This document shows positions 1-7,943 of a stretch of 32,980 nt of DNA, piece after piece. The translations under genes were made by a program, and so were the position numbers. Each line of letters starts with the position of its first letter. Position 1 is the first letter of the stretch. Source of the stretch: JBBSUQ01 sp964389755. GTDB lineage: Bacteria > Bacteroidota > Bacteroidia > Flavobacteriales_D > Crocinitomicaceae. A model generated the notes under the pieces. That model made no database searches, was not told where the DNA came from, and saw nothing but the letters and a program-made list of their open reading frames with translations. The stretch is taken from NCBI GenBank assembly GCA_964389755.1, contig CAYMEW010000040.1, positions 1 through 32,980 of the forward strand, written 5' to 3'.

Positions 1-24
1 TTAACTACAATCCCTCCCTCTGTA

Positions 25-43
25 TCTCCCTCGGAGAGGGAGA
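25..43. repeat. Short perfect inverted repeat
   Basis: TCTCCCTC (25-32) and GAGGGAGA (36-43) form an 8-bp stem with a 3-base loop. No T-tract follows on either strand, so it is not an obvious intrinsic terminator. It may be the end of a repeat or transcript that starts outside the window. Confidence 0.5.
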
Positions 44-100
44 GCAAACAAACAATCTAAAACCAATACAACGCAAACGCATGCACGCAATCCCACCCTG

Positions 101-160
101 CAACAACTCCATAAACACTATAACCTTTAATACGAAGCAATCCGCGTGTACTTTACAAAG
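101..160. repeat. Dispersed repeat, left-end copy
   Basis: This stretch matches two segments near the right end of the window (32558-32622 and 32861-32927). The best conserved core is CGAAGCAATCCGCGTGT, here at 133-149, preceded by a variant of ACTCCATAAACA. The copies are degenerate and lie only in gene-free DNA, as expected of an intergenic repeat family. No ORF or transposase is associated. Confidence 0.65.
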
Positions 161-185
161 TATAATAGAGTATCGACACGGTATA

Positions 186-240
186 GATATCGCATAAATA
201 CCGCATAAATGCGGCATGAATACCGCATGAAAAACGCAAA
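186..240. repeat. 11-bp tandem repeat array
   Basis: Four units with a period of exactly 11 bases lie at 186-196, 197-207, 208-218 and 219-229, followed by a decayed fifth unit at 230-240. The consensus is about AATACCGCATR. Units 2 and 3 together form a perfect palindrome CCGCAT-AA-ATGCGG (201-214). The period is close to one helical turn, so the units would face the same side of the DNA. Confidence 0.7.
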
Positions 241-439
241 TATTAAACAATGCGTTAAAATAAGAACGTTTATAGAAGGCGGGGTGAGAGAGCGCTCAAA
301 TGAATTCCCGGATTTATACGACCTCACTAAAGCTAAATCGAAGATCCCGGCAGCAGGTCGTGCTCGCCGCGTCGAAAATATTCGTGTAGGCAAAACTACC
401 CGGGTGTATTTCCAAAGAAAAGGAAATGGCGCTCGTACC

Positions 440-1630
440 TTAGTAAAGAAAGTCGTTGTACGGATAGCGTACTTCAAAGATCTTTTTGACCTCTTCATAC
501 AGTACGTCCCGCAATTCGTCGATGTTTTCTTTGTCGGTTGCCGAAATAAAGATCACCCGACTATTGAGTCGCGACATCCAGGTGCGTCGAAGTTCGTCGA
601 GGGTCATGGGTTTTTGTGCTCCTTCCTCGTCCTCATGAACCTCTTCCGGTTGATAAGCGTCAATCTTGTTGAATACCACGATCGTCGGTTTCTCAGTCTT
701 GTCGATCTCCGCCAGCGTTTCATTGACTGTTTCGAAATGATCCTCGAAATTGGGATGAGAAATATCAACGACGTGTACAAGCAGGTCTGCTTCGCGTACC
801 TCGTCGAGGGTAGACTTAAAAGACTCTACCAACTGGTGTGGCAACTTACGGATAAAGCCCACCGTATCCGTCAACAGGAAAGGCAGGTTGTGAATCACCA
901 CTTTTCGAACGGTCGTGTCGAGGGTCGCGAATAGCTTGTTCTCCGCAAATACTTCGGATTTGCTCATCAGGTTCATGAGCGTACTCTTCCCGACGTTGGT
1001 ATAGCCTACAAGCGCCACGCGTACCAACTGGCCACGATTTCCGCGTTGAACGGCCATCTGCTTATCGATGGAATTCAATTTTTCTTTCAACAGGGCTATC
1101 TTCGACTGGATAATCCTGCGGTCAGTCTCGATCTGGGTTTCCCCGGGTCCGCGCATCCCGATACCCCCTTTCTGACGTTCGAGGTGAGTCCACATACGCG
1201 TAAGTCGCGGGAGCAGGTATTGCAATTGAGCAAGTTCAACCTGTGTTTTTGCATGTGAGGTGCGCGCCCGGCTGGCGAAAATATCCAGGATGAGGTTGTT
1301 GCGGTCAAGGACCTTTATCTCCAGTTCGCGCTCAATGTTGCGCAACTGCGATGGTGAAAGTTCATCATCGAAAATAACCAGATCGGTCCCGTTTTCCTGG
1401 ATGAACGTTTTAATCTCATCGAGTTTTCCGCTTCCCACATATGTTTTGGGATTGGGATGAGGTAATTTTTGAAAAAAGCGCTTTTCCGTAATAGCGCCGG
1501 CTGTCTCGGCAAGGAATGCCAGTTCATCGAGGTATTCCCCGGCCTGTTCTTCACTGGTCTCAGACGTGATAACGCCTACCAGCACACATTTTTCTTCCGT
1601 TGCGTCGACAAGTATATGTCCTTCCTGCAT
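440..1630 (-). CDS. hflX: GTPase HflX (ribosome-splitting factor)
   Basis: HflX is a cytosolic GTPase that binds the large ribosomal subunit and splits stalled ribosomes under stress. The 396-residue protein has the family's N-terminal domain, the conserved linker RGPGETQIETD (160-170), and a G domain with the P-loop GYTNVGKST (209-217), DTVG (255-258) and NKID (321-324). Length is close to the family norm and the protein ends soon after the G domain. The ATG at 1630 follows directly on the stop codon of the cytochrome c gene (TAG at 1631-1633) with no spacer, so translation is probably coupled to that gene. I see no clear terminator after the stop. Assignment is secure from the motifs. Confidence 0.96.
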   Translation of the reverse strand: MQEGHILVDATEEKCVLVGVITSETSEEQAGEYLDELAFLAETAGAITEKRFFQKLPHPNPKTYVGSGKLDEIKTFIQENGTDLVIFDDELSPSQLRNIERELEIKVLDRNNLILDIFASRARTSHAKTQVELAQLQYLLPRLTRMWTHLERQKGGIGMRGPGETQIETDRRIIQSKIALLKEKLNSIDKQMAVQRGNRGQLVRVALVGYTNVGKSTLMNLMSKSEVFAENKLFATLDTTVRKVVIHNLPFLLTDTVGFIRKLPHQLVESFKSTLDEVREADLLVHVVDISHPNFEDHFETVNETLAEIDKTEKPTIVVFNKIDAYQPEEVHEDEEGAQKPMTLDELRRTWMSRLNSRVIFISATDKENIDELRDVLYEEVKKIFEVRYPYNDFLY

Positions 1631-1972
1631 CTATTTTCGCAATGTTTTGGTATAATTAATCACAGAATCTATCGCAATTTGCGAACCAAGTACTGCGCCC
1701 ATCGGCGGCATATTGCCTTTCCCCTTTTCGATCATCTTACGGATCCGGTCGTCGTTCAGCCTGCTTTTCGATAGGTCCTTAGCGCCGGAAGCGCCCAGTT
1801 TACCATCCATTCCGTGACAGGAAGCACAATGATCCTGGAAAAGTTCGGCCCCTGATGGATTCGGCTGAAGACCTGCATCCATATTTTTATAAGCGGAGAT
1901 CTTTTCCGCCTGCTGTGTGCATGAAAAGAAACAGATTGTACAGAGAAGCACACAGAACACAGATCTTCCCAT
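1631..1972 (-). CDS. Cytochrome c class I lipoprotein
   Basis: This is a 113-residue exported c-type cytochrome. The N-terminus is a lipoprotein signal ending in a lipobox with Cys18 (ICFFSC), so the protein is probably anchored in a membrane facing the periplasm. The heme-binding motif CASCH covers residues 49-53, and Met88 or Met91 (NMPPM) is the likely distal heme ligand. One heme and the short length fit a single-domain electron carrier. The start lies 1 base after the stop of the cytochrome b-like gene, and the stop abuts hflX, so the three form one unit. Donor and acceptor cannot be read from the sequence; pairing with the b-like membrane protein is an inference from the arrangement. 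Confidence 0.9.
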   Translation of the reverse strand: MGRSVFCVLLCTICFFSCTQQAEKISAYKNMDAGLQPNPSGAELFQDHCASCHGMDGKLGASGAKDLSKSRLNDDRIRKMIEKGKGNMPPMGAVLGSQIAIDSVINYTKTLRK

Positions 1973-1973
1973 A

Positions 1974-2414
1974 TCAGAACCATTTGCCCCCGAGTGCCTC
2001 GCGGAAAGGCCAGGGGATCATCGCTAAAATGATCAGTAAACCGATCGTATAAGAAACCAGTATCCGGCGATGCCTGGTGTTGATCGCGGCTGCGCTTTCG
2101 GCGCGTTTCCTGCCGATCGTAATAATCGCAATCGCAAGGAGCATCATCAATACGTGCTCAAGGCCGTAAAAACGATACATTTTACTTTTCATCCATTCGT
2201 CCACATACTGCACTTTCGGAGAAAGGAACATCAGCCCGAGACCGATCAGCAACTGAATATGCAGAACAACCATCGTAAACAGGTTAAGCATTTTATCCTT
2301 TTTGGCATATTTCCCCGATTTGGAGGAAGCCGCCGCATTGAAAATCGCAATAATGAGCAGGATCAGTGCGATCCATCGCAAGCCTGAGTGGGCACCGTTG
2401 AGAATGTTGTACAT
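1974..2414 (-). CDS. Cytochrome b-like four-helix membrane protein
   Basis: A 146-residue integral membrane protein with four predicted transmembrane segments (about residues 12-28, 44-65, 84-100 and 117-136). Four histidines (H9, H52, H87, H115) lie in or beside the helices, a pattern consistent with b-heme ligands. Small proteins of this type are often annotated as cytochrome B in Bacteroidota, but I cannot prove heme binding. I start at the ATG at 2414 because the longer frame would need a GTG only two codons upstream. It is first in the operon with the cytochrome c lipoprotein, suggesting a small membrane electron-transfer pair. Confidence 0.7.
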   Translation of the reverse strand: MYNILNGAHSGLRWIALILLIIAIFNAAASSKSGKYAKKDKMLNLFTMVVLHIQLLIGLGLMFLSPKVQYVDEWMKSKMYRFYGLEHVLMMLLAIAIITIGRKRAESAAAINTRHRRILVSYTIGLLIILAMIPWPFREALGGKWF

Positions 2415-2431
2415 GTTCACAAAATTTTAGG

Positions 2432-2439
2432 TAAAGTTA
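2432..2439 (-). promoter_or_regulatory. Candidate -7 box for the cytochrome operon
   Basis: TAACTTTA on the minus strand matches the Bacteroidota -7 consensus TAnnTTTG in all but the last base. It lies 17 bases before the ATG at 2414. No good -33 element is visible. Confidence 0.35.
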
Positions 2440-2503
2440 AAGATTTTGCCGACACGGTGTACGCCTTCCCGAATCGAAATAAAGCGCAGCCAAACGATCC
2501 CGC

Positions 2504-2533
2504 TTTGATTTGTTTAGCTTTTATGTAACTTCA
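2504..2533 (+). promoter_or_regulatory. Candidate promoter for the amidohydrolase pair
   Basis: TTTG (2504-2507), an 18-base spacer and TAACTTCA (2526-2533) partly match the Bacteroidota promoter TTTG-N19-TAnnTTTG. The -7 box has two mismatches. Transcription would start roughly 18 bases before the ATG at 2557. Confidence 0.35.
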
Positions 2534-2556
2534 CGTTTGGAATATCTCCTTTAAAC

Positions 2557-5500
2557 ATGAAAGTATTCGGAATCTTTATACTGCTGATCGTTTCTTTTTC
2601 GCTCTCAGCACAGGATCGACTCGGGCCTTCGAATGGTACTCCGCCATCGAAAACAGGTAAATACGTGCTAACGCATGCTACCGTATATGTGAAGCCCGGT
2701 GAGGTACTCGAAAATGTAAACATCGTCATCGAAGAAGATCGCATTGTATCGGTCGGAAAACAACTGCTTCTTCCAAAAGATGCGGTTGAAATCGATTGCT
2801 CCGGCAAGGTGATCGTACCGGCTTTCCTGGATGCATACGCCAGCGTGGGAGTTCCTGCTCCCAAACAGGAACCGTATTCACCGTGGCCGCAACTGGAATC
2901 CAACAGGCAGTCAACCTTTTACTGGAATGAAGCAGTACACCCGGAGACAAGCGCTTCGGAAAACTATGAAATGGATACCAAAGAGAACAAACGTTTTCAT
3001 GAAATGGGCTTCGGCTTTGCGGTAACACACGCCGACGACGGAATAGCACAGGGTTCCGGTGCTCTGGTTTCACTCGGTTCATCAGATCTCTCCAACCGCA
3101 TGATCCAATCCGCGGCAGCTGCTTTTTTTTCCCTGGATAAAGGTGTTTCCCGGCAGACCTATCCATCGTCGCAAATGGGAAGCATCGCGCTCGTACGGCA
3201 ATTGTTTTATGACCTGGAATGGTACCGCAAGAACAAAGATCCGAAGACAGATCTTTCATTGCGTGCGCTGGACGAGCAAATGAACCTGCCGCTGTTCTTT
3301 AAAACGGAAGACAAGTTCGAGGCGCTCCGCGTAGTTAAAGTCGGAAAGGAGTTCGGCCTGCCCTTCGTCATTTTCGGTTCCGGACAGGAATACGCATACG
3401 CGGAAGAACTGAAGGCCTGGGGACATCCGCTGGTAATTCCGCTCGCGTTCCCAAAACCTTACGATGTGGGTGATCCGTACGTAGCCCGGCACATTTCACT
3501 CGGGGCACTGCGCGAATGGGAAATGGCACCTTTTAATCCGCGCATACTTTTTGAACACCAGGTTCCTTTTTCGTTCACCGCTTCGGGTTGTGAAGATGCA
3601 AAAACGTTCTGGAAAAACCTGCGTAAAGCGATCGAACACGGCCTGCCACTTTCGGAAGCACTTGCCGCACTGACCGTAAACCCGGCGAAAATACTTCATG
3701 TGGAACTCCAGCTTGGAACGCTGGAAGAAGGACGCCTGGCGAGTTTTACGGTTTTTGACAAAGATCCCTTTCGCGAAGAAGCGAGCGCGCTCGAAACCTG
3801 GAACCTCGGGGATCGTGAGATCCTTGAACAAAAGAACGAACGTGATATCCGGGGTAAATACAACATCCTCCTCGGAAGCATCCAGTACCCGTTTATCGTG
3901 GAAGGAACCGTGGAACACCCCAAAGCGTACATTCGTACTATTCGGCAACAGCGCAATGAGAAAACCGGGCTCATGAAAAACGATACACTGAAAATACCTG
4001 TAAAAATGCACATTGATGACGATGACATTACCATGCATTTTTCCCTGGACGATGAGTTTTACAAAGGGAGTATTCAGTTACACGGCAAAATACGTGAACG
4101 TTTCGGTGTTCTGGAAGGGGATGCCTCGCTTTCGGACGGAAGATGGGTCCAGTGGTCCGCAATTAAGAATGAGAAGTTTAAAGAGAAAAAAGACAGTACA
4201 CCGCAAATAAACGATTCGATACCACCAGTCCCCGGAATGCGTTTCCCGGACATGGCTTTCGGAAGAGATTCGCTGTCGGATGACCGGCCTGTCGTGATCC
4301 GCAACGCCACGATCTGGACCAATGAAGAGACAGCGGTGATCAAAGACGGAACGCTCATCCTGAAGAATGGAAAGATCAGCTATGTCGGAAACGGCAACTT
4401 TACCACGCCTCAAAATGCCATTGAGATCGATGCGAAAGGGAAGTTCGTAACCTCCGGGATCATTGACGAGCATTCGCATATCGCTATTTCGAAAGGAGTG
4501 AACGAGGGAGGACAGGCTAATTCGGCAGAGGTGAGCATCGCGGATGTCGTAAACCCGGAAGACATTAATATTTACAGGCAATTATCGGGCGGAGTAACGG
4601 CTGCGCAACTGCTTCACGGGTCTGCAAACCCGATCGGAGGACAGTCAGCCCTGGTCAAACTGAAGTGGGGATACGGCGCCGATGAAATGCTGATTCCCAA
4701 TGCACCGAAGTTCATTAAGTTTGCGCTGGGGGAAAATGTCAAGCAGTCCAACTGGGGAGATTACAACACGGTGCGTTTCCCGCAGACGCGGATGGGCGTG
4801 GAGCAGGTATACATCGACGCCTTCGACCGTGCGCTGAAATACCACGAAGCACGCGTGAAAGGTAAGCCGAAAGATCTCGAATTTGCAAGACGCGATCTCG
4901 AACTGGAGGTTCTCTGGGAGATCCTCGAGGGAAAACGCTTCGTTACCTGCCATTCCTATATCCAGTCGGAGATCAATATGCTGATGCACGTGGCAGATAC
5001 CTTTGGATTTCGGATCAATACCTTTACGCACATCCTGGAAGGCTATAAAGTAGCCGATAAAATGGCTGCTCATGGTGCGGCAGGTTCCACCTTTTCAGAC
5101 TGGTGGGCCTACAAATATGAAGTGCGGGATGCGATTCCGTACAATGCGAAAATCATGTATGATCAGGGTGTTTTGGTCGCCATTAATTCGGATGATGCGG
5201 AAATGGGAAGAAGACTGAACCAGGAGGCGGCAAAGACCATGAAGTACGGCGGAATGCCTGAACTGGAAGCCTGGAAACTGGTTACGCTCAACCCGGCTAA
5301 AATGCTCCACCTCGATGACAGGATGGGAAGTTTGCGCGAAGGAAAGGATGCCGATGTCGTGATCTGGTCTGCAAATCCGCTGAGCATTCTCGCCCGCGTG
5401 GAGTACACGATCGTAGACGGTGAAATTCTCTACAGTTCCGAATCGTATGAACAGGCACTTATCCGAAACCGCCAGGAAAAGGCACGGATTATTACAGCCA

Positions 5501-5616
5501 TGCTCCTGGAAATGGAATCCGGTGAAAAGCCACAGGCGTTCGCACGGAAAAAAGAAACCTTCTTTCACTGCGATACACTCGGAGAGGAGGGAACGACATC
5601 AACAAATCAGCATTAA
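2557..5616 (+). CDS. Secreted two-domain amidohydrolase
   Basis: This 1019-residue protein has a signal peptide (residues 1-19, ending SLSAQ) and two amidohydrolase-like halves in tandem. The second half keeps the metal-site features of the imidazolonepropionase-like hydrolases: H639-S-H641, then H799, H825 and an Asp at 879/880. In the first half the HxH position reads D92-A-Y94-A-S96, so both histidines are missing, although its C-terminal part (VNPAKILH, LGTLEEGRLASF) is preserved. The first half is therefore probably non-catalytic. The substrate is unknown; a cyclic amide or peptide-like compound in the periplasm is likely from the family. The stop is 2 bases from the start of a second amidohydrolase-like gene. 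Confidence 0.88.
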   Translation: MKVFGIFILLIVSFSLSAQDRLGPSNGTPPSKTGKYVLTHATVYVKPGEVLENVNIVIEEDRIVSVGKQLLLPKDAVEIDCSGKVIVPAFLDAYASVGVPAPKQEPYSPWPQLESNRQSTFYWNEAVHPETSASENYEMDTKENKRFHEMGFGFAVTHADDGIAQGSGALVSLGSSDLSNRMIQSAAAAFFSLDKGVSRQTYPSSQMGSIALVRQLFYDLEWYRKNKDPKTDLSLRALDEQMNLPLFFKTEDKFEALRVVKVGKEFGLPFVIFGSGQEYAYAEELKAWGHPLVIPLAFPKPYDVGDPYVARHISLGALREWEMAPFNPRILFEHQVPFSFTASGCEDAKTFWKNLRKAIEHGLPLSEALAALTVNPAKILHVELQLGTLEEGRLASFTVFDKDPFREEASALETWNLGDREILEQKNERDIRGKYNILLGSIQYPFIVEGTVEHPKAYIRTIRQQRNEKTGLMKNDTLKIPVKMHIDDDDITMHFSLDDEFYKGSIQLHGKIRERFGVLEGDASLSDGRWVQWSAIKNEKFKEKKDSTPQINDSIPPVPGMRFPDMAFGRDSLSDDRPVVIRNATIWTNEETAVIKDGTLILKNGKISYVGNGNFTTPQNAIEIDAKGKFVTSGIIDEHSHIAISKGVNEGGQANSAEVSIADVVNPEDINIYRQLSGGVTAAQLLHGSANPIGGQSALVKLKWGYGADEMLIPNAPKFIKFALGENVKQSNWGDYNTVRFPQTRMGVEQVYIDAFDRALKYHEARVKGKPKDLEFARRDLELEVLWEILEGKRFVTCHSYIQSEINMLMHVADTFGFRINTFTHILEGYKVADKMAAHGAAGSTFSDWWAYKYEVRDAIPYNAKIMYDQGVLVAINSDDAEMGRRLNQEAAKTMKYGGMPELEAWKLVTLNPAKMLHLDDRMGSLREGKDADVVIWSANPLSILARVEYTIVDGEILYSSESYEQALIRNRQEKARIITAMLLEMESGEKPQAFARKKETFFHCDTLGEEGTTSTNQH

Positions 5617-5618
5617 GC

Positions 5619-6914
5619 ATGAAAAAGATCAGCATACTCTGGATACTGACATTCATTTTGTCCGGACACGGACTGGCGCAGAGCCGTAAATTGTTCCTGC
5701 ACGCGTACCTGCACGTCGGCAATGGCGAAGTGCTGCCAAGTGCGGCTGTCGGAGTGGAAGGCGATGAGATCATCCTGGTGAAGAATTCGCTTGCATACAG
5801 CTATGACCGCGAAGACTGGGATACGATCATCGAACTGAGGGGGAAACACATGTATCCCGGGTTTGTAGCGCCCAATTCCACACTGGGACTCACCGAGATC
5901 GACGCTGTACGTGCCACACGCGACTTTGACGAAGTGGGAACCTTTAATCCGCACGTTCGCGCTCAAATTGCGTATAATGCCGAATCGGATGTGATCTCCA
6001 CGGTGCGTTCGAACGGAGTATTGCTTATCCAGGCGACGCCGCGCGGCGGTTTTATATCGGGAACTTCCGCCATTATGGAGGTTTACGGCTGGAACTGGGA
6101 AGATGCGACTGTAGTTGCCAATGACGGAATCCATGTAAACTGGCCCGCGGATATGCAGGGCGGAGGATGGTGGGCTGAGCCCAAAGACAAAAAAGTGAAT
6201 GAAAAATACGCAGCGCAAAAACAGGAACTGGAACGTTTTTTCCGGGCAGCACGGGCTTATGCGGCTACAGACACAGGTAAAAAGGAAGAAGATCCGCGCT
6301 ACGAAGCCATGCGACGCTGCTTTAAAGGCGAAAAACGCGTGTTTTTTCATGCTGATAACGTACGGCAGTTGTTGGATATTATCGAATTCAGCAAAGAACT
6401 TGAATTGTCCTTCCCGGTGATCGTCGGCGGATATGAAAGTTACCTGGTTGCACGTCGCCTGAAAGACGCCGGGATTCCCGTAATGCTCAACCGGACGCAT
6501 TCGCTTCCCGAAAACGAGGACGACCCGGTCGATCTGCCCTATAAGTTGCCATACCTTCTGCAACAGGAAGGAGTGAAATTTTGCCTGCAAAACGCCGGTG
6601 ATATGGAAGCTATGAATGCGCGAAACCTGCCTTTTCAGGCTGGAACAGCTATGGCTTACGGACTTTCGGAAGAGCAGGCCGTCCGATCGATTTCGCTTTC
6701 TGCCTGTGAGATCCTCGGGATCGAAAAGAATTATGGAACCGTGGAGCAGGGCAAGAAGGCGATGTTTTTCGTGTCGGAAGGAAATGCGCTGGATATGCGT
6801 TCGAACGAGGTGCTTTTTTGTGTTTCGGAAGGACAGATACGTTCTGTAAAGAACCGGCAGTGGGAATTATACATCCGCTATACAAAAAAATACCGGGACC
6901 AACAGCCCCGGTAA
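5619..6914 (+). CDS. Secreted amidohydrolase-like protein lacking HxH
   Basis: A 431-residue exported protein (signal peptide about 1-21, LSGHGLAQ) with the overall layout of an amidohydrolase: an N-terminal beta-sandwich strand set, the GFVAPNSTLG segment and the C-terminal SISLSACEILGIE...GTVEQGKKA region. At the place of the metal-binding HxH it has N86-S-T88, and no clear replacement ligands are visible. It resembles the first half of the preceding protein more than the second, so it may be a structural or binding partner rather than an enzyme. The 2-base spacing from the upstream gene shows one transcript. Its last codons contain the stem of a terminator that serves the opposite gene. 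Confidence 0.75.
   Translation: MKKISILWILTFILSGHGLAQSRKLFLHAYLHVGNGEVLPSAAVGVEGDEIILVKNSLAYSYDREDWDTIIELRGKHMYPGFVAPNSTLGLTEIDAVRATRDFDEVGTFNPHVRAQIAYNAESDVISTVRSNGVLLIQATPRGGFISGTSAIMEVYGWNWEDATVVANDGIHVNWPADMQGGGWWAEPKDKKVNEKYAAQKQELERFFRAARAYAATDTGKKEEDPRYEAMRRCFKGEKRVFFHADNVRQLLDIIEFSKELELSFPVIVGGYESYLVARRLKDAGIPVMLNRTHSLPENEDDPVDLPYKLPYLLQQEGVKFCLQNAGDMEAMNARNLPFQAGTAMAYGLSEEQAVRSISLSACEILGIEKNYGTVEQGKKAMFFVSEGNALDMRSNEVLFCVSEGQIRSVKNRQWELYIRYTKKYRDQQPR
6884..6913 (-). terminator. Intrinsic terminator of the small lipoprotein gene
   Basis: TACCGGG (6891-6897) and CCCGGTA (6907-6913) form a 7-bp stem. On the minus strand a run of seven T residues (6890-6884) follows directly, which is the expected layout for a terminator of the 6937-7155 gene. 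The plus-strand side has only AAAAAGTG before a later T-run, so its use in the other direction is less certain. The structure lies inside the 3' end of the opposite coding sequence. Confidence 0.75.
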
Positions 6915-6936
6915 AAAGTGATTTTTCAAGTGTTTT

Positions 6937-7155
6937 TTAGTGTTCGTCTTCCGTATGGGAATCCCATGTCGAATCGACATCGTCCTTCATCTCATCCCAT
7001 CCTTCTTTGACGTCTTCTTTGGTCTCATCCCAACCGTCTTCAACGTCATCACGCATTTCTTCGCGGTTCTCCTCGCGTTCGTCTGGCGTATCTCCGCATG
7101 CCTGGAATGTTAAAAGGGCTACACTGCAAAACGCCGCATAAACGATCTTTTTCAT
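6937..7155 (-). CDS. Small acidic repeat lipoprotein
   Basis: A 72-residue lipoprotein with a signal peptide and a lipobox ending at Cys20 (LTFQAC). The mature part is almost entirely charged. It contains three 11-residue repeats of the form V-x-x-x-W-D-x-x-x-x-D, with tryptophans spaced exactly 11 residues apart, and a high share of Asp, Glu and Lys. An 11-residue period usually forms a long helix or right-handed coiled coil, so it may be an extended helical protein on a membrane surface. Similar short acidic lipoproteins occur in Bacteroidota but I know no proven function. It has its own terminator (6884-6913) and stands alone, divergent from sodA. Confidence 0.8.
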   Translation of the reverse strand: MKKIVYAAFCSVALLTFQACGDTPDEREENREEMRDDVEDGWDETKEDVKEGWDEMKDDVDSTWDSHTEDEH

Positions 7156-7292
7156 GTTTTTTGTTTTTAAGGTTTATAAACTAAAAAAATAACGATACCG
7201 CTTTGTTTGAAGCCCTTTGCGTTTTAAGAAAAATTGTGAGAGTTTCACCTAAACTTAAGACTGAAATAAATCCTGTTTTCAGAACTTTCAGC

Positions 7293-7300
7293 TATTTTTG
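7293..7300 (+). promoter_or_regulatory. Candidate -7 box for sodA
   Basis: TATTTTTG matches TAnnTTTG exactly and lies 37 bases before the sodA ATG. CATTTTTG at 7308-7315 is a second, weaker candidate. No TTTG lies at the ideal upstream distance. Confidence 0.45.
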
Positions 7301-7337
7301 AGAGAATCATTTTTGTAACACATTAAATTTAAAAATT

Positions 7338-7937
7338 ATGTCATTCGAATTACCAAAATTACCGTATGCCTATGATGCTTTGGAACCTCATATTGATGCG
7401 CGTACCATGGAAATCCATCATACCAAACATCACCAGGGCTATACGACAAATTTGAACAAAGCGATCGAAGGAACAGACCTTGAAGGAAAATCCATCGAAG
7501 ATGTACTCAAAGAAGGAAAGGACAAACCGGCCGTACGTAATAATGGCGGTGGATATTATAACCACGATCTGTTCTGGAAGATCATGTCACCGAACGGTGG
7601 TGGAAAACCTTCCGGGGAACTGGCAAGCGCCATTGATTCTGCTTTCGGATCGTTCGATGCATTTAAGGACGAATTCGCAAAGGCGGCCGCAACACGTTTC
7701 GGTTCCGGATGGGCCTGGTTGTGTGTAACCGGTGGAAAACTGGAGATCTGCTCGACGCCGAACCAGGACAACCCGGTAATGGGTGAAGGCTGCGGCGGAA
7801 CACCGATCCTCGGTCTGGATGTTTGGGAACACGCGTATTACCTGAACTATCAAAACCGTCGTCCGGATTACATCGAGGCATTTTTCAATGTGATCAACTG
7901 GGATGAAGTAGCAAAACGATACGCTGCAGCTAAATAA
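7338..7937 (+). CDS. sodA: Superoxide dismutase, Mn-type (Fe/Mn family)
   Basis: A 199-residue Fe/Mn superoxide dismutase that converts superoxide to oxygen and hydrogen peroxide in the cytoplasm. The metal ligands are visible as H27 (EIHHTKHH), H76 (YYNHDLFW), D161 and H165 (DVWEHAYYL). The NNGGG segment (68-72) and STPNQD with Gln143 are typical of the manganese-type enzymes, so I favour Mn, although cambialistic use cannot be excluded. Length is normal and there is no signal peptide. It is a single-gene unit with a -7 box upstream and a strong terminator directly after the stop, and it converges on a membrane gene 6 bases away. Confidence 0.96.
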   Translation: MSFELPKLPYAYDALEPHIDARTMEIHHTKHHQGYTTNLNKAIEGTDLEGKSIEDVLKEGKDKPAVRNNGGGYYNHDLFWKIMSPNGGGKPSGELASAIDSAFGSFDAFKDEFAKAAATRFGSGWAWLCVTGGKLEICSTPNQDNPVMGEGCGGTPILGLDVWEHAYYLNYQNRRPDYIEAFFNVINWDEVAKRYAAAK

Positions 7938-7943
7938 GCGCGG

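Larger units (their letters stand above)
1..439. other. Gene-free region with repeats
   Basis: No convincing gene lies in the first 439 bases. The stretch holds a short perfect hairpin (25-43), a copy of a dispersed repeat (101-160), an 11-bp tandem array (186-240) and a less AT-rich stretch (about 270-436) that is open on the plus strand and runs antisense into hflX. A small inverted repeat at 408-427 (ATTTCC / GGAAAT) follows the hflX stop but has no T-run, so I do not call it a terminator. The open frames here have no recognisable domain. Confidence 0.6.

Noticed and set aside
127..498. 123-residue minus-strand open frame
   Set aside because: It begins inside the hflX 3' end in another frame and reads low-complexity tracks from the repeat array.
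209..934. 241-residue plus-strand open frame from 209
   Set aside because: About 500 of its 726 bases are antisense to hflX, whose GTPase motifs are intact. Only the first part before 440 is coding-like, and it has no recognised domain, so I report it only as a finding.
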